Shown: positions 7,216 to 15,789, numbered from the stretch's first letter. The stretch is 64,000 nt of DNA from JAVJSD01 sp040219575 (GCA_040219575.1 JAVJSD010000022.1:62001-126000); one strand, 5' to 3'. The notes: generated by a model not told the origin, from the sequence alone. Made by a program: numbers and translations.

Positions 7216-9444
7216 ATGCGTAATCGCACACTGCTGGTGGGGCTGCTCTTGTTGTCGTTGCCGGTCGTCGCTAGCGCCCAGGGGCTGTTGATCGACGAGA
7301 CGCCGGACCACGTCGCCCGCTTGCCGCGGCCGATCATTTGGCCCGGCCCGCGGCCGATTCCGCGTCCCCGGCCGATGCCGCAATCGTACAAGATCAAAGA
7401 ATTGGCGATCAACGCCAACGTCTCCGACCAGATCGCCCGGGTGCAGGTCTCGCAGTCGTTCGTGAACACCGGCAGCCGGCAGATGGAGGTGAGTTTCGTC
7501 TTCCCGCTTCCTTACGACGGCGCCATTGACCGATTGACGTTCATGGTCGACGGCAAGGAGTACGAGGCCAAACTGATGAGCGCCTCGCAGGCCCGTGAGA
7601 TCTACGAGGGCTACATCCGCCGCAACCAGGATCCGGCCCTGCTGGAGTGGATGGGGACCGGCATGTTCAAGACCAGCGTGTTCCCGGTGCCGCCCGGCGC
7701 CGAGCGGACGGTGACAATGCGCTACTCGCAGGTTTGCCGCAAGGCCGACGGGCTGACGGAACTGCTGTTCCCGCTGGCCACCGCCAAGTACACGTCGAAG
7801 CCGGTCGAGAAAGTCAGCTTCCGCGTGAACATCCAGAGCCAGGCCAAGATCAAGAACGTCTACAGCCCCACGCACTCCGTCGAGATCAAACGCCCCAGCA
7901 ACCTGCAGGCGCTGGTCACCTACGAGGCGAAGGATCAAGTCCCCACCAGCGATTTCCGCCTGCTCTACGACATCGGCAAGAAGTCCGTCGGCGCCAGCGT
8001 GCTCAGCTACCGGCCGGAGCCGAATGAGGACGGCTATTTCGCCTTGCTGGTCAGCCCGGAGATCAAGCAGGCCGGCGAAACCACGCCGCGGAAGACCGTC
8101 ATCTTCGTGGTCGACCGTTCGGGCAGCATGAGCGGCAAGAAGATCGAGCAGGCGAAGGGGGCGCTCAAGTTCGTGCTGGAGAATCTCAACGACGGCGACC
8201 TGTTCAATGTGATCGCCTATGACAGCACCGTCGAAAGCTTCAAGCCGGAGCTGCAGCGCTACGGCGACGACACGCGGCAGCAGGCGCTCGGGTTCGTCGA
8301 GGGCATCTACGCCGGCGGCAGCACCAATATCGACGGCGCCTTGAAGTCGGCCCTGGGGCAACTCAAGGACGACGAGCAGCCGAGCTACGTGATCTTCCTG
8401 ACCGACGGACTGCCGACGGCCGGCGAGACGAAAGAGCAGCAGATTGTGGTCAACGCCAAGGAGAACAACGGAGTGCGGGCCCGCATCTTCAGCATGGGCG
8501 TCGGCTATGACGTGAACAGCCGGTTGCTCGACAAGCTGGCCCGCGTCGGTTTCGGCCAAAGTGAATATGTACGGCCGAACGAGGATATCGAGGCGAACGT
8601 GAGCCGACTGTACAACCGCATCGGCGCGCCGGCCATGACCGACGTGGCGATCGACGTGGACGTGGAGGGCCGCAAGGTCGAGCAGGGCCCGGTCGCCAAC
8701 CGCATGTATCCCCGCGAGGCGTACGACCTGTTCGCGGGCGATCAATTGGTGGTTGTCGGCCGCTACAAACAGCCGGGGGCGGCGAAGATCACCGTCAGCG
8801 GCAAGGTCGAGGGCGACAAACAATCGTTCGACTTCCCGGCGCAGCTCACGCAGCACTCGGGCGACGAGACGTACGCCTTCATCGAGAAGTTGTGGGCCAC
8901 GCGTCGCGTGGGCGAAATCATCGACGAGATCGACCTCAACGGGAAGAACCAGGAACTTGTCGACGAGCTGATCGCCCTATCGACCAAACATGGCATCATC
9001 ACGCCCTATACGTCGTTCCTGGCGGATGATCAGGGTGACTTCGGCGCTGTGGCGGCGAACCGCCTACGTGCGATGCGGGCGCTCGATGCGCTGGAAGCGG
9101 AATCCGGCCAGGGCGGATTTGTGCAGCGCGACGAAAAGGCGAAACTACTGCGGGCCGCGCAGGCCCCCGCGGGCGGCGCCGCCCGTTTCCGCAAGGCCGA
9201 CGAAGACCGCGAGGTGGTGGTCGACACCGTCCGCAACGTCGGCAGCAAGACGTTCTTCCTCCGCGGCGGGCGGTGGGTCGATTCGGCGATTACGGACGAA
9301 TTGGCCCAGAACGTGCGCGAGATTGAGCGGTTCAGCAAGGAGTACTTCGACCTGATCGACAAACACGGCAAGGACGCGGCCAAGTACCTCGCCATCGAAG
9401 GTGAGGTCACGTTGGTGCTCGACGGACAGGCGTATACGTTCTGA
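7216..9444 (+). CDS. Secreted VIT and vWA domain protein
   Basis: A 742-residue exported protein of the inter-alpha-trypsin-inhibitor heavy-chain type. Signal peptide MRNRTLLVGLLLLSLPVVAS-AQG; short Pro/Arg-rich stretch (residues 36-56); VIT domain about 56-190 (IKELAINANVSDQIARVQVS); vWA domain about 294-470 with the MIDAS motif D300-R-S-G-S-M-S, and the later LTDGLPT segment. C-terminal region 640-742 is helical and charged. Proteins of this kind bind ligands or assemble surface complexes through the metal site; no LPXTG or PEP-CTERM sorting signal is visible at the end. The start is fixed by AAGGAGG at 7201-7207, so the 56 codons of open frame upstream are not coding. A strong terminator follows at 9469, so the unit is probably monocistronic. 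Confidence 0.92.
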   Translation: MRNRTLLVGLLLLSLPVVASAQGLLIDETPDHVARLPRPIIWPGPRPIPRPRPMPQSYKIKELAINANVSDQIARVQVSQSFVNTGSRQMEVSFVFPLPYDGAIDRLTFMVDGKEYEAKLMSASQAREIYEGYIRRNQDPALLEWMGTGMFKTSVFPVPPGAERTVTMRYSQVCRKADGLTELLFPLATAKYTSKPVEKVSFRVNIQSQAKIKNVYSPTHSVEIKRPSNLQALVTYEAKDQVPTSDFRLLYDIGKKSVGASVLSYRPEPNEDGYFALLVSPEIKQAGETTPRKTVIFVVDRSGSMSGKKIEQAKGALKFVLENLNDGDLFNVIAYDSTVESFKPELQRYGDDTRQQALGFVEGIYAGGSTNIDGALKSALGQLKDDEQPSYVIFLTDGLPTAGETKEQQIVVNAKENNGVRARIFSMGVGYDVNSRLLDKLARVGFGQSEYVRPNEDIEANVSRLYNRIGAPAMTDVAIDVDVEGRKVEQGPVANRMYPREAYDLFAGDQLVVVGRYKQPGAAKITVSGKVEGDKQSFDFPAQLTQHSGDETYAFIEKLWATRRVGEIIDEIDLNGKNQELVDELIALSTKHGIITPYTSFLADDQGDFGAVAANRLRAMRALDALEAESGQGGFVQRDEKAKLLRAAQAPAGGAARFRKADEDREVVVDTVRNVGSKTFFLRGGRWVDSAITDELAQNVREIERFSKEYFDLIDKHGKDAAKYLAIEGEVTLVLDGQAYTF

Positions 9445-9468
9445 ACGAGGCAAAACTCCGATTTCTAC

Positions 9469-9507
9469 GGCCCGCCGGACGCGCTGTCTTGTCCGGCGGG
9501 CCTTTTT
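9469..9507 (+). terminator. Rho-independent terminator of the VIT/vWA gene
   Basis: A perfect 12-bp stem (GGCCCGCCGGAC at 9469-9480 and its complement at 9491-9502) with a 10-base loop is followed directly by TTTTT at 9503-9507. It lies 24 bases after the stop codon. This is the clearest intrinsic terminator in the window. Confidence 0.93.
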
Positions 9508-9566
9508 GTGTAAACAAGGAGGCAATTATTTCTGACTCGTCGCCAGCGGAGTTGTTGCGAACCACG

Positions 9567-9803
9567 ATGAAGACCGTTGACTACCTGTTTGAGCAAAGCG
9601 GACTCGCGATCGAGGATGTCGCGGAGCGGGCCGGTCTGCCCCTGGAGCGAGTCGAGGCGATTGTCGTGGGACGTTGGCTGCCAAGCCCGAAGGAGCGGCA
9701 GAAGATCGCCGAAGCGTTCGGCGCCGCGGTGGAAGACATCAGTTGGGGGCACACCATGGATCCTCGCAACATTCGCTATCGCCGCCACGGATTTCGCGAA
9801 TAG
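9567..9803 (+). CDS. Small HTH (Xre-like) protein
   Basis: A 78-residue protein, MKTVDYLFEQSGLAIEDVAE and onward, whose first half reads as a helix-turn-helix (AIEDVAERAGLPLERVEAI, followed by GRWLPSPKERQKIAEAFG), like Xre/Cro-type DNA-binding domains. The tail ISWGHTMDPRNIRYRR is basic and aromatic. Likely a small DNA-binding regulator; target unknown. The start is uncertain: the ATG at 9567 has no ribosome binding site, while an excellent AAGGAGG at 9516-9522 lies upstream with only ATT codons (9525, 9528) at the right distance, in the same frame and adding 13 residues (ISDSSPAELLRTT). It begins just after the terminator of the previous gene. Confidence 0.75.
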   Translation: MKTVDYLFEQSGLAIEDVAERAGLPLERVEAIVVGRWLPSPKERQKIAEAFGAAVEDISWGHTMDPRNIRYRRHGFRE

Positions 9804-9845
9804 TTTGGTTCTGTGGTTCTGTGGTTCTGTGCAACGCCCACCCGC

Positions 9846-9895
9846 GGCTGACGCCGGCGGGCTCGCCATGTGCGGCGAGCCCGAGGGCGTCAGCC
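9846..9895. repeat. Imperfect palindrome (GGCTGACGCC family)
   Basis: Arms GGCTGACGCC (9846-9855) and GGCGTCAGCC (9886-9895) enclose a second inner hairpin GGGCTCGCC/GGCGAGCCC. It sits in the 208-base gap between the HTH gene and the PurM-like gene. The GGCGTCAG core is shared with repeats at 6987 and 45151. Confidence 0.75.
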
Positions 9896-10011
9896 CCGGG
9901 TGTTCCACAGCCCCGGGTGTTGCACGTCCACCATCAGCGTTCCCTTGCAATGCTCCAGCAGTCGGGGACAATCTTCGGAATACGAAGGCATTCACGAATT
10001 CCGAGGATTCC

Positions 10012-11118
10012 ATGACCGATTCCGCGTATCAGGCCGCCGGCATCGACTACGATCGGTTGGACCACTTCAAACGGCAATGCCAGCACGCGGCCCGGGAGAC
10101 GATCCCGCAACTCGCGGCCCATGCGGCGGCCGAGGTGCCGGGCGCTCGAGGGGAGAGCGCCTACCTGATCGAGACCGAACACGAGATCTGGGCCCATGTC
10201 GAAGAGGGACTGGGCACCAAGAATTTGGTCGCCGACGCGGTGCTGGGCAGCGTGGGCCCGAGCGCCTACCACAGCATCGGCATCGACCTGGTGGCCACGA
10301 TCGTCAACGACATGATCACCAGCGGGGCGCTGCCGCTGGTCGTCGCCATGCACGCCGCCGTGGGCGACGTACGCTGGTTCGACAACGTCGAGCGGGCCGA
10401 GCAACTGGCGGCGGGCTTTGCCGAGGGCTGTCGCCGTAGCGGCGCGGTATGGGGCGGGGGCGAGACTCCCGCCTTACCGGGCGTGGTAAGCGAACCAGCC
10501 ATCGTGCTGGGTGGGTCGGCGATCGGCCGCATCACCCCCAAGGAGCGTTTGATTCGCGGCGACGTGGAGGACGGCGACGTGATGGTCTGCCTCGCCAGCA
10601 GCGGCATCCACACCAACGGACTGTCGCTGTGCCGCAAGCTCGCCGCGCAAATGCCGCAGGGCTTCGAGACCAAAATGACCGACGGCCGCACGTTCGGCGC
10701 GGCGCTGTGCGTCCCTTCCATCATCTACGTCGATTTCGTGAAGCATTGCCAACACGCTGGCATTACCCTGCGATACGCGGTGCACATGACGGGGCACGGC
10801 TGGCGGAAGGTGATGCGGCTGGCGAAACCGCTCGTCTACCGAATGCAGACGATCCCGCCGTCGCCGGTGTTGTTCGAATTCATCATGCAACACGGGGCGA
10901 TCGATCTGCGCGAAGCGTACGCCACCTTCAACATGGGCGTCGGATTCGTGGTGATGGTGCGGCCCGAGCAGGTGGATTTGTGTGTGGAAATGGCGCACCG
11001 CTGCGGCGTCGAGGCTTGGATCGGCGGCCGTGTGGAGGCGACCAGCGGCGAGAAGTCGGTTGTGCTCGAGCCGCTCGGCATCGAATATGACGAGCAGACG
11101 CTGAATCTCCGCGACTAG
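10012..11118 (+). CDS. AIR synthase (PurM)-like protein
   Basis: A 368-residue member of the PurM superfamily, related to phosphoribosylformylglycinamidine cyclo-ligase, which closes the imidazole ring in purine synthesis using ATP. Visible landmarks in order: the N-terminal SAYQAAGIDYDRLDHFK, the ATP/substrate segment NDMITSGALPLVVAMHAAVG, the loop EDGDVMVCLASSGIHTNGLS, and HMTGHGWRKVMRL where classical PurM has a TGGG-type motif. The last motif differs from canonical PurM (HITGGG), so either this is a divergent PurM or a paralog of unknown substrate. The open frame begins much earlier (9577), but that part overlaps the HTH gene and a palindrome, so ATG 10012 was chosen. No other pur gene is nearby. 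Confidence 0.82.
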   Translation: MTDSAYQAAGIDYDRLDHFKRQCQHAARETIPQLAAHAAAEVPGARGESAYLIETEHEIWAHVEEGLGTKNLVADAVLGSVGPSAYHSIGIDLVATIVNDMITSGALPLVVAMHAAVGDVRWFDNVERAEQLAAGFAEGCRRSGAVWGGGETPALPGVVSEPAIVLGGSAIGRITPKERLIRGDVEDGDVMVCLASSGIHTNGLSLCRKLAAQMPQGFETKMTDGRTFGAALCVPSIIYVDFVKHCQHAGITLRYAVHMTGHGWRKVMRLAKPLVYRMQTIPPSPVLFEFIMQHGAIDLREAYATFNMGVGFVVMVRPEQVDLCVEMAHRCGVEAWIGGRVEATSGEKSVVLEPLGIEYDEQTLNLRD

Positions 11119-11128
11119 CCGCCGCGGC

Positions 11129-11187
11129 TTCCCTTGCTGGTGCAACGGACTGGCCATACGCCCAAGCCCGTTGCGCCAGCATGGGAG
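11129..11187. repeat. Imperfect palindrome (CCCTTGCTGG family), copy 1
   Basis: About 59 bases with ends TTCCCTTGCTGGTGCAACGG and its near complement CCGTTGCGCCAGCATGGGA. Further copies lie at 22258-22320 and 36436-36492. It begins 10 bases after the stop of the PurM-like gene. Confidence 0.85.
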
Positions 11188-11244
11188 TTTCAGATTCGAC
11201 AAGGTGATTCAATCGACGTTGGAAGTGACTTCGAGGCGTTAGCC

Positions 11245-12204
11245 ATGACGATCTCGTTCAGCTGCCCGCACTGCGGCAAGAAAACCGAAGTCGCCGACGA
11301 GTACGCCGGCACGAGTGGTCCCTGCTCAGGCTGCGGCCAAACCGTCACGATGCCCGGCAAGCCGAGTGCCTTTTCGGATCCCCAGTTGGGCGCCGCGGCG
11401 GAAAGGGCCGGTCCGCCTCCTCCGGGGCCGCCGCCGAAGCGCGAAGGGTTGCCGGTGTGGGGCATTTTGTTGATCGCCGCCGCGCTGCTTGTGCCCTGCT
11501 TGTGCGTCTTGCCCCCCTTGCTGCTGCCGGCGGTTCAAATGGCGCGAGAAGCGGCGAATCGGTCGGCCTGCCAGAACAACCTCAGCCGCGTCGCGGACGC
11601 GATTCAGCGTTACCACGATGCTCACGGCGAGTTCCCCCCTTCGGCGATCACCGATGCCAACGGCCGGCCGCTGCACAGTTGGCGGGTGCTGGTGCTGCCC
11701 TATTTCGAGGACCCGGAGTTGGATCGGCTGTACGAGGAGTACGATTTCGACGAACCGTGGGACGGGTTTCACAACCAACGTTTGACCTACCGCATGCCGC
11801 GCGTCTTTGGCTGTCCCACGGAACACACCTACGGGGCCGCCGAGACGAGTTATTTCGTGGTCGTCGGCGAGAACACGCCGATGGCGCCCGTCGTGCTGAA
11901 ACGGGGGGAGGACCCGCGCGCGGTCCGCTCGAACCGATCCTTCGGCGACGTTTCGGACGGGGCGTCGCGCACCGTCGCGGTGGTGGAAGTGACGCATTCG
12001 GGCGTCAACTGGCTGGAGCCCGCCGACTTGAGCCGTGACGACGCCATGCGGGGGATTAATTTCACCCGCTCGGGCGGCTGCGTCTCCAGCCTTCACGGCG
12101 GCGGCGCGAACGTGGCGTTTCTCGACGGGCATGTCATGTTTCTGGACGACGAGGTTACGCCGGAAACGCTGGAGGCGATGCTCGACCAAAATGACGGGCG
12201 CTAG
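11245..12204 (+). CDS. DUF1559 (H-X9-DG) protein with zinc-ribbon N-terminus
   Basis: A 319-residue planctomycete-type protein. Residues 7-32 hold two CxxC pairs (CPHC and CSGC), a zinc-ribbon-like head. A transmembrane segment follows (GILLIAAALLVPCLCVLP), then the family block LLLPAVQMAREAANRSACQ, and the C-terminal H-X9-DG signature (HGGGANVAFLDGH). Most DUF1559 proteins start with a type IV prepilin motif (GFTLVE); here that part is replaced by the zinc ribbon and a plain membrane helix, so it should not be processed as a pilin. Cellular role is unknown. ATG 11245 was chosen because it starts exactly at the zinc-ribbon domain; the open frame upstream covers a palindromic repeat. Confidence 0.88.
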   Translation: MTISFSCPHCGKKTEVADEYAGTSGPCSGCGQTVTMPGKPSAFSDPQLGAAAERAGPPPPGPPPKREGLPVWGILLIAAALLVPCLCVLPPLLLPAVQMAREAANRSACQNNLSRVADAIQRYHDAHGEFPPSAITDANGRPLHSWRVLVLPYFEDPELDRLYEEYDFDEPWDGFHNQRLTYRMPRVFGCPTEHTYGAAETSYFVVVGENTPMAPVVLKRGEDPRAVRSNRSFGDVSDGASRTVAVVEVTHSGVNWLEPADLSRDDAMRGINFTRSGGCVSSLHGGGANVAFLDGHVMFLDDEVTPETLEAMLDQNDGR

Positions 12205-12353
12205 CCCGCCTCGGCGGGCGCCGCGGTCATGGCCGAGGGCGTCCACACGGCTTGGGGCCGCCCCTCCCGCCGAGGGCCCGTTCGTGGTAGATTCCGGGAC
12301 TATCCGCCGCCGGCCCCGATCGCCGGCAGCCATCGCAAGAAGAGGCCCAGGTC

Positions 12354-13391
12354 GTGATTATCATCCTTAAAGCCGGAGCGACCGACGAGCAGGTCGACCA
12401 CGTTCTCGAGCGGGTTGAGGCGCTTGGCTTCAAGGCCCACCTCAGCCGCGGAACTTTTCGCACGATCGTCGGCATCATCGGCGACGAGGAGAAGCTGCTG
12501 GCCGAACCGCTGCGGGCGATTCCCGGCGTGTCGGACGTGGTGCCGGTTCTGCCGCCCTACAAACTGGCCAGCCGCGAGGCTCACCCGCTGCCGAGCGTCA
12601 TCAACGTGGGCGACGTGAAGATCGGCGGCGGCAACCTGGCGATGGTCGCGGGCCCCTGCGCCGTCGAAACCGAAAAGCAGATGGATGTCACCGCGGCGGC
12701 CATCAAGCAGGCCGGCGCCAACATACTCCGCGGCGGCGCCTTCAAGCCGCGCACCAGTCCCTACTCGTTTCAGGGACTCGGCGAAGACGGATTGAAAATC
12801 CTGCGCGACGTCGGCGACAAGTACGACCTGCCGGTGGTGACCGAGGTGACCGATCCCCGCTACGTCGATCTCATCGACCGCTACGCCGACATGCTGCAGA
12901 TCGGCGCGCGGAACATGCAGAACTTCGCCCTGCTCACCGAAGTGGGACGCACCAACAAGCCGGTGCTGCTCAAACGCGGCATGAGCGCCACCGTCGTCGA
13001 TCTGCTGATGAGCGCCGAATACATCCTCTCGCAGGGCAACTCGAACGTTGTCCTGTGCGAGCGCGGCGTCAAGGGTTTCGACCCCGCCACACGCAACCTG
13101 TTCGACGTGGCGGCGGTGGCCGTCGTCAAAGGGCTCTCGCATCTACCGATCATCGTCGATCCCAGCCACGCGACCGGCCGACCCGATTTGATTCCGGCTT
13201 GCGCACTGGCCGGCGTGGCGGCCGGCGCCGACGGCGTGCATATCGAAGTGCATCATTGTCCGGAAGAGGCCAAGTCCGACGGACCGCAAGCGCTATTGCC
13301 CGAGCAATACGCGGAGCTGGCGGCGCGGATCCGAGAACTGGCCGAAGTCGTGAACCGATCTCATTCGCCCGCCGTGGGAGCAACGTCGTGA
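12354..13391 (+). CDS. aroF: 3-deoxy-7-phosphoheptulonate (DAHP) synthase
   Basis: First enzyme of the shikimate pathway; condenses phosphoenolpyruvate with erythrose 4-phosphate. The 345-residue protein is the type I-beta form: a ferredoxin-like regulatory head (residues 1-70, MIIILKAGATDEQVDHVLER) and then the KDO8P-synthase-like barrel with MVAGPCAVE, GGAFKPRTSPYSFQGLG, LQIGARNMQNFALL, LLKRGMSAT, and the C-terminal DPSHATGR metal site. The start is GTG (12354). Its stop overlaps the GTG start of tpiA by four bases (GTGA), so the two are translationally coupled. Confidence 0.96.
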   Translation: MIIILKAGATDEQVDHVLERVEALGFKAHLSRGTFRTIVGIIGDEEKLLAEPLRAIPGVSDVVPVLPPYKLASREAHPLPSVINVGDVKIGGGNLAMVAGPCAVETEKQMDVTAAAIKQAGANILRGGAFKPRTSPYSFQGLGEDGLKILRDVGDKYDLPVVTEVTDPRYVDLIDRYADMLQIGARNMQNFALLTEVGRTNKPVLLKRGMSATVVDLLMSAEYILSQGNSNVVLCERGVKGFDPATRNLFDVAAVAVVKGLSHLPIIVDPSHATGRPDLIPACALAGVAAGADGVHIEVHHCPEEAKSDGPQALLPEQYAELAARIRELAEVVNRSHSPAVGATS

Positions 13392-14155
13392 AAAAGTACT
13401 TGATCGCCGGCAACTGGAAGATGAATCTCAATCGGGCGCAGGGCGTCGCCTTGGCTGAAGACATCGCCTCGCGCGCCAGCGAAGCGGCCGAAAACGTCGA
13501 ATTGCTGGTCTGCCCGCCGAGTCTGTATCTGACCGCGGTGGGCGAGGCGCTCGGCGGCGCTCCCGTCGGACTCGGCGCCCAGAACGTGTACCACGAGGCC
13601 GACGGCGCCTACACGGGCGAAGTCAGCACGGCGATGTTGTTGGATGTCGGCTGTCGCTACGTCATCCTGGGGCACAGCGAACGCCGACACATCCTCGGCG
13701 AGACCGACACCGACGTGAACAAGAAGGTGCTGGCGGCGCTGGCGGCGGGACTCACGCCGATCGTCTGCGTGGGCGAAAAGCTCGACCAGCGCGAAGCCGG
13801 CCAGACGGCCGACGTCATTCGCGAGCAATTCGACGGTTCGCTGGCCGGCATCTCCCCCCAACAGGCGGCGGGCATCGTCATCGCCTATGAACCGGTGTGG
13901 GCCATCGGCACCGGCAAGGTCGCCACCCCCGAACAAGCCGAGGAGGTGCACGTCGACCTTCGCAGGCTGCTGGAAACCCGCTACAATTCGGAAGTTGCGG
14001 CGCAGGTCCGCATTCAGTACGGCGGCAGCGTGAAGCCCGACAATGCGGCCGAGCTGCTGTCGCAACCCAATATCGACGGCGCCCTGATCGGCGGCGCCTC
14101 GCTGAAGGCCGACAGCTTCCTGGGAATCGCGGCGGGCGTGCCGAAAACATCGTAG
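13388..14155 (+). CDS. tpiA: Triosephosphate isomerase
   Basis: Glycolytic enzyme interconverting dihydroxyacetone phosphate and glyceraldehyde 3-phosphate. The 255-residue product has all three catalytic residues: Lys11 (AGNWKMN), His96 (ILGHSERR) and Glu168 (AYEPVWAIGTGK), plus the phosphate loop IQYGGSVKPDN and IDGALIGGASL. Usual length for the family. The GTG start overlaps the stop of aroF (GTGA). The stop codon TAG lies inside the GTAGCGGAAGTCGTGAGAC palindromic repeat that starts at 14152. Confidence 0.97.
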   Translation: MKKYLIAGNWKMNLNRAQGVALAEDIASRASEAAENVELLVCPPSLYLTAVGEALGGAPVGLGAQNVYHEADGAYTGEVSTAMLLDVGCRYVILGHSERRHILGETDTDVNKKVLAALAAGLTPIVCVGEKLDQREAGQTADVIREQFDGSLAGISPQQAAGIVIAYEPVWAIGTGKVATPEQAEEVHVDLRRLLETRYNSEVAAQVRIQYGGSVKPDNAAELLSQPNIDGALIGGASLKADSFLGIAAGVPKTS

Positions 14156-14215
14156 CGGAAGTCGTGAGACTTCCGAGAACATCGCGAACACCGGAACTCC
14201 CCCAAGTTCCGCTAC
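14152..14215. repeat. Palindromic repeat, GTAGCGGAAGTCGTGAGAC family, double copy
   Basis: A full palindrome GTAGCGGAAGTC...GACTTCCGA is followed by a second one ending GGAACTCCCCCAAGTTCCGCTAC (positions 14193-14215). The first bases supply the stop codon of tpiA. Related copies occur at 29962, 32264-32543, 34176-34240 and 52743-52806. Confidence 0.9.
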
Positions 14216-14236
14216 AAGAGTCGGGAGAGAAAGAAC

Positions 14237-14674
14237 ATGTTGTTACTGGCGGCCTGGACGCACTATGTGCTCGGCGGTGCGATGTTCCTGACGGCGCTGT
14301 TTCTGATCCTGGTGATCCTGGTGCAACGCGGCCGCGGCGGCGGGCTGTCGGGCGCCTTGGGCGGCATGGGCGGTCAGAGCGCCTTCGGCACGAAGGCGGG
14401 CGACACCTTCACCAAGATCACGATGATCAGCGCCGTGGTTTGGGTGCTGCTGTGCATGCTCTCGATCAAGGTGCTGATGCCCCCCAAGCAAATCGGCTCC
14501 GACGTGCCCGGCGGGACGTCGATCGGCGCGCCGTCGGCCGGCGAGGGAGAGGCGGGCGGCGCTGGAACGGGCGGCGCTGGAACGGACGGCGCTGGAACGG
14601 ACGGCGGCGCGGCCGCAACCGATGGCACGGGTGCAACCGACGGAACCGGTGCGGCCGACCCCGCGAACGAATAG
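14237..14674 (+). CDS. secG: Protein translocase subunit SecG
   Basis: Small membrane subunit of the SecYEG translocon. Two hydrophobic helices (YVLGGAMFLTALFLILVILV and MISAVVWVLLCMLSIKVLM) flank the conserved loop VQRGRGGGLSGALGGMGGQS and AFGTKAGDTFTKIT. After residue 85 comes a 60-residue tail rich in Gly, Ala, Thr and Asp (GAGTDGAGTDGG), coded by imperfect 15-base repeats of GGCGGCGCTGGAACG at about 14554-14605. Such a tail is a common planctomycete addition of unknown purpose. GGAG lies upstream of the ATG. The aroF-tpiA-secG order suggests one transcript, with the palindrome between the last two. Confidence 0.95.
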   Translation: MLLLAAWTHYVLGGAMFLTALFLILVILVQRGRGGGLSGALGGMGGQSAFGTKAGDTFTKITMISAVVWVLLCMLSIKVLMPPKQIGSDVPGGTSIGAPSAGEGEAGGAGTGGAGTDGAGTDGGAAATDGTGATDGTGAADPANE

Positions 14675-14837
14675 ACGCCGCAATCGCCACCCCGGCTTGT
14701 GGGCGTGACCGGCTTGGCGCGCCAGCCCGGGGTGCAGCGCCACGCGTTCTGAATCGTCGCGTGCCGATTGTTCTCCGTTCCTGCAGCCTTCACTGCCGCC
14801 GCACGACCACCACTTTTTCACAGCGGAGAACACCAGC

Positions 14838-15722
14838 TTGCTACTCAGCATGACGGGCCACGGCGAAGCGCATCGCGAGTTCGACCGCATGACGGTCTCC
14901 GTCGAAGTGCGCTCGGTCAACAGCCGATACCTGAAGCTCAGCTTCCGGGGCGGCGATGGCTACGGGGCGCTTGAGCCGAATGTCGAGGCGGTGGTCCGCC
15001 GCATCGTCCGCCGCGGCACGGTGCAGGTCAACTTGCGGATCGACCGGCAGGCCACGGCCGACGACTACCACCTCAATCTGCAGGTGTTGGCCGGCTACCG
15101 CAAACAACTCGAGAAGCTGTGCGATCAGTTGCACGTCGCCGATTCAATCCACCTCGAGTCGCTGGTGATGCTGCCGGGCGTGATCGACGAGTCGGCGGCC
15201 CGCACGGTCGATCTGGAGAACGACTGGCCCCCGGTGGAAGAGACGCTGACGGCGGCGCTGGAGAACCTTGGCCGGATGCGCGAGGACGAGGGCCGCGCCA
15301 TGGCGGAAGACCTGCGGGCCAACCTGGCTGTCGTCGCGGGCGAACTCGATGCGATTCAGAAGCGGGCGCCGCTCGTCGCCGAATCGTATCGCGATCGCCT
15401 GACCGAACGATTGAAGAAACTGCTGGCCGAGCACGAGGTCACCGTCGAGACCGCCGACGTCGTCCGTGAGGTGGGACTGTTCGCCGAACGGAGCGACATT
15501 TCGGAAGAGGTGGTTCGCCTGCGCAGTCATCTCGAACAGTTCGAAGCGATCATGAACCTGCCGGAGAGCAACGGCCGCAAGCTCGACTTCCTCACGCAAG
15601 AGATGAACCGCGAGACGAACACGATCGGCTCGAAGGCCAACGACGCCGAGATCGCCCGGCACGTGGTCGACATCAAATCGTCGATCGAACGAATCCGCGA
15701 GATGGTGCAGAATGTGGAATAG
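14838..15722 (+). CDS. yicC: YicC/YloC family endoribonuclease
   Basis: A 294-residue member of the YicC family, ribonucleases that act on specific RNAs. Family landmarks: the N-terminal LLSMTGHGEA, EVRSVNSRYLK, and the C-terminal block ESNGRKLDFLTQEMNRETNT followed by NTIGSKANDAEIA, with LKSSIERIREMVQNVE-like ending. The start codon is TTG at 14838, which puts the conserved SMTGHGEA in its usual place; an ATG at 14850 would cut it. It is followed by gmk, rpoZ and coaC, the widespread order, but a repeat element separates it from gmk. Confidence 0.93.
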   Translation: MLLSMTGHGEAHREFDRMTVSVEVRSVNSRYLKLSFRGGDGYGALEPNVEAVVRRIVRRGTVQVNLRIDRQATADDYHLNLQVLAGYRKQLEKLCDQLHVADSIHLESLVMLPGVIDESAARTVDLENDWPPVEETLTAALENLGRMREDEGRAMAEDLRANLAVVAGELDAIQKRAPLVAESYRDRLTERLKKLLAEHEVTVETADVVREVGLFAERSDISEEVVRLRSHLEQFEAIMNLPESNGRKLDFLTQEMNRETNTIGSKANDAEIARHVVDIKSSIERIREMVQNVE

Positions 15723-15789
15723 AAGAACATGGCGTGCAATGGTGAACGCACGTGTGGGCGGGTGTTCCCTACGGATGGAGGCCGGGAAC

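Noticed and set aside
7168..8856. Open frame of 562 residues on the minus strand
   Set aside because: Antisense to the VIT/vWA gene, which has a signal peptide, strong ribosome binding site and MIDAS motif.
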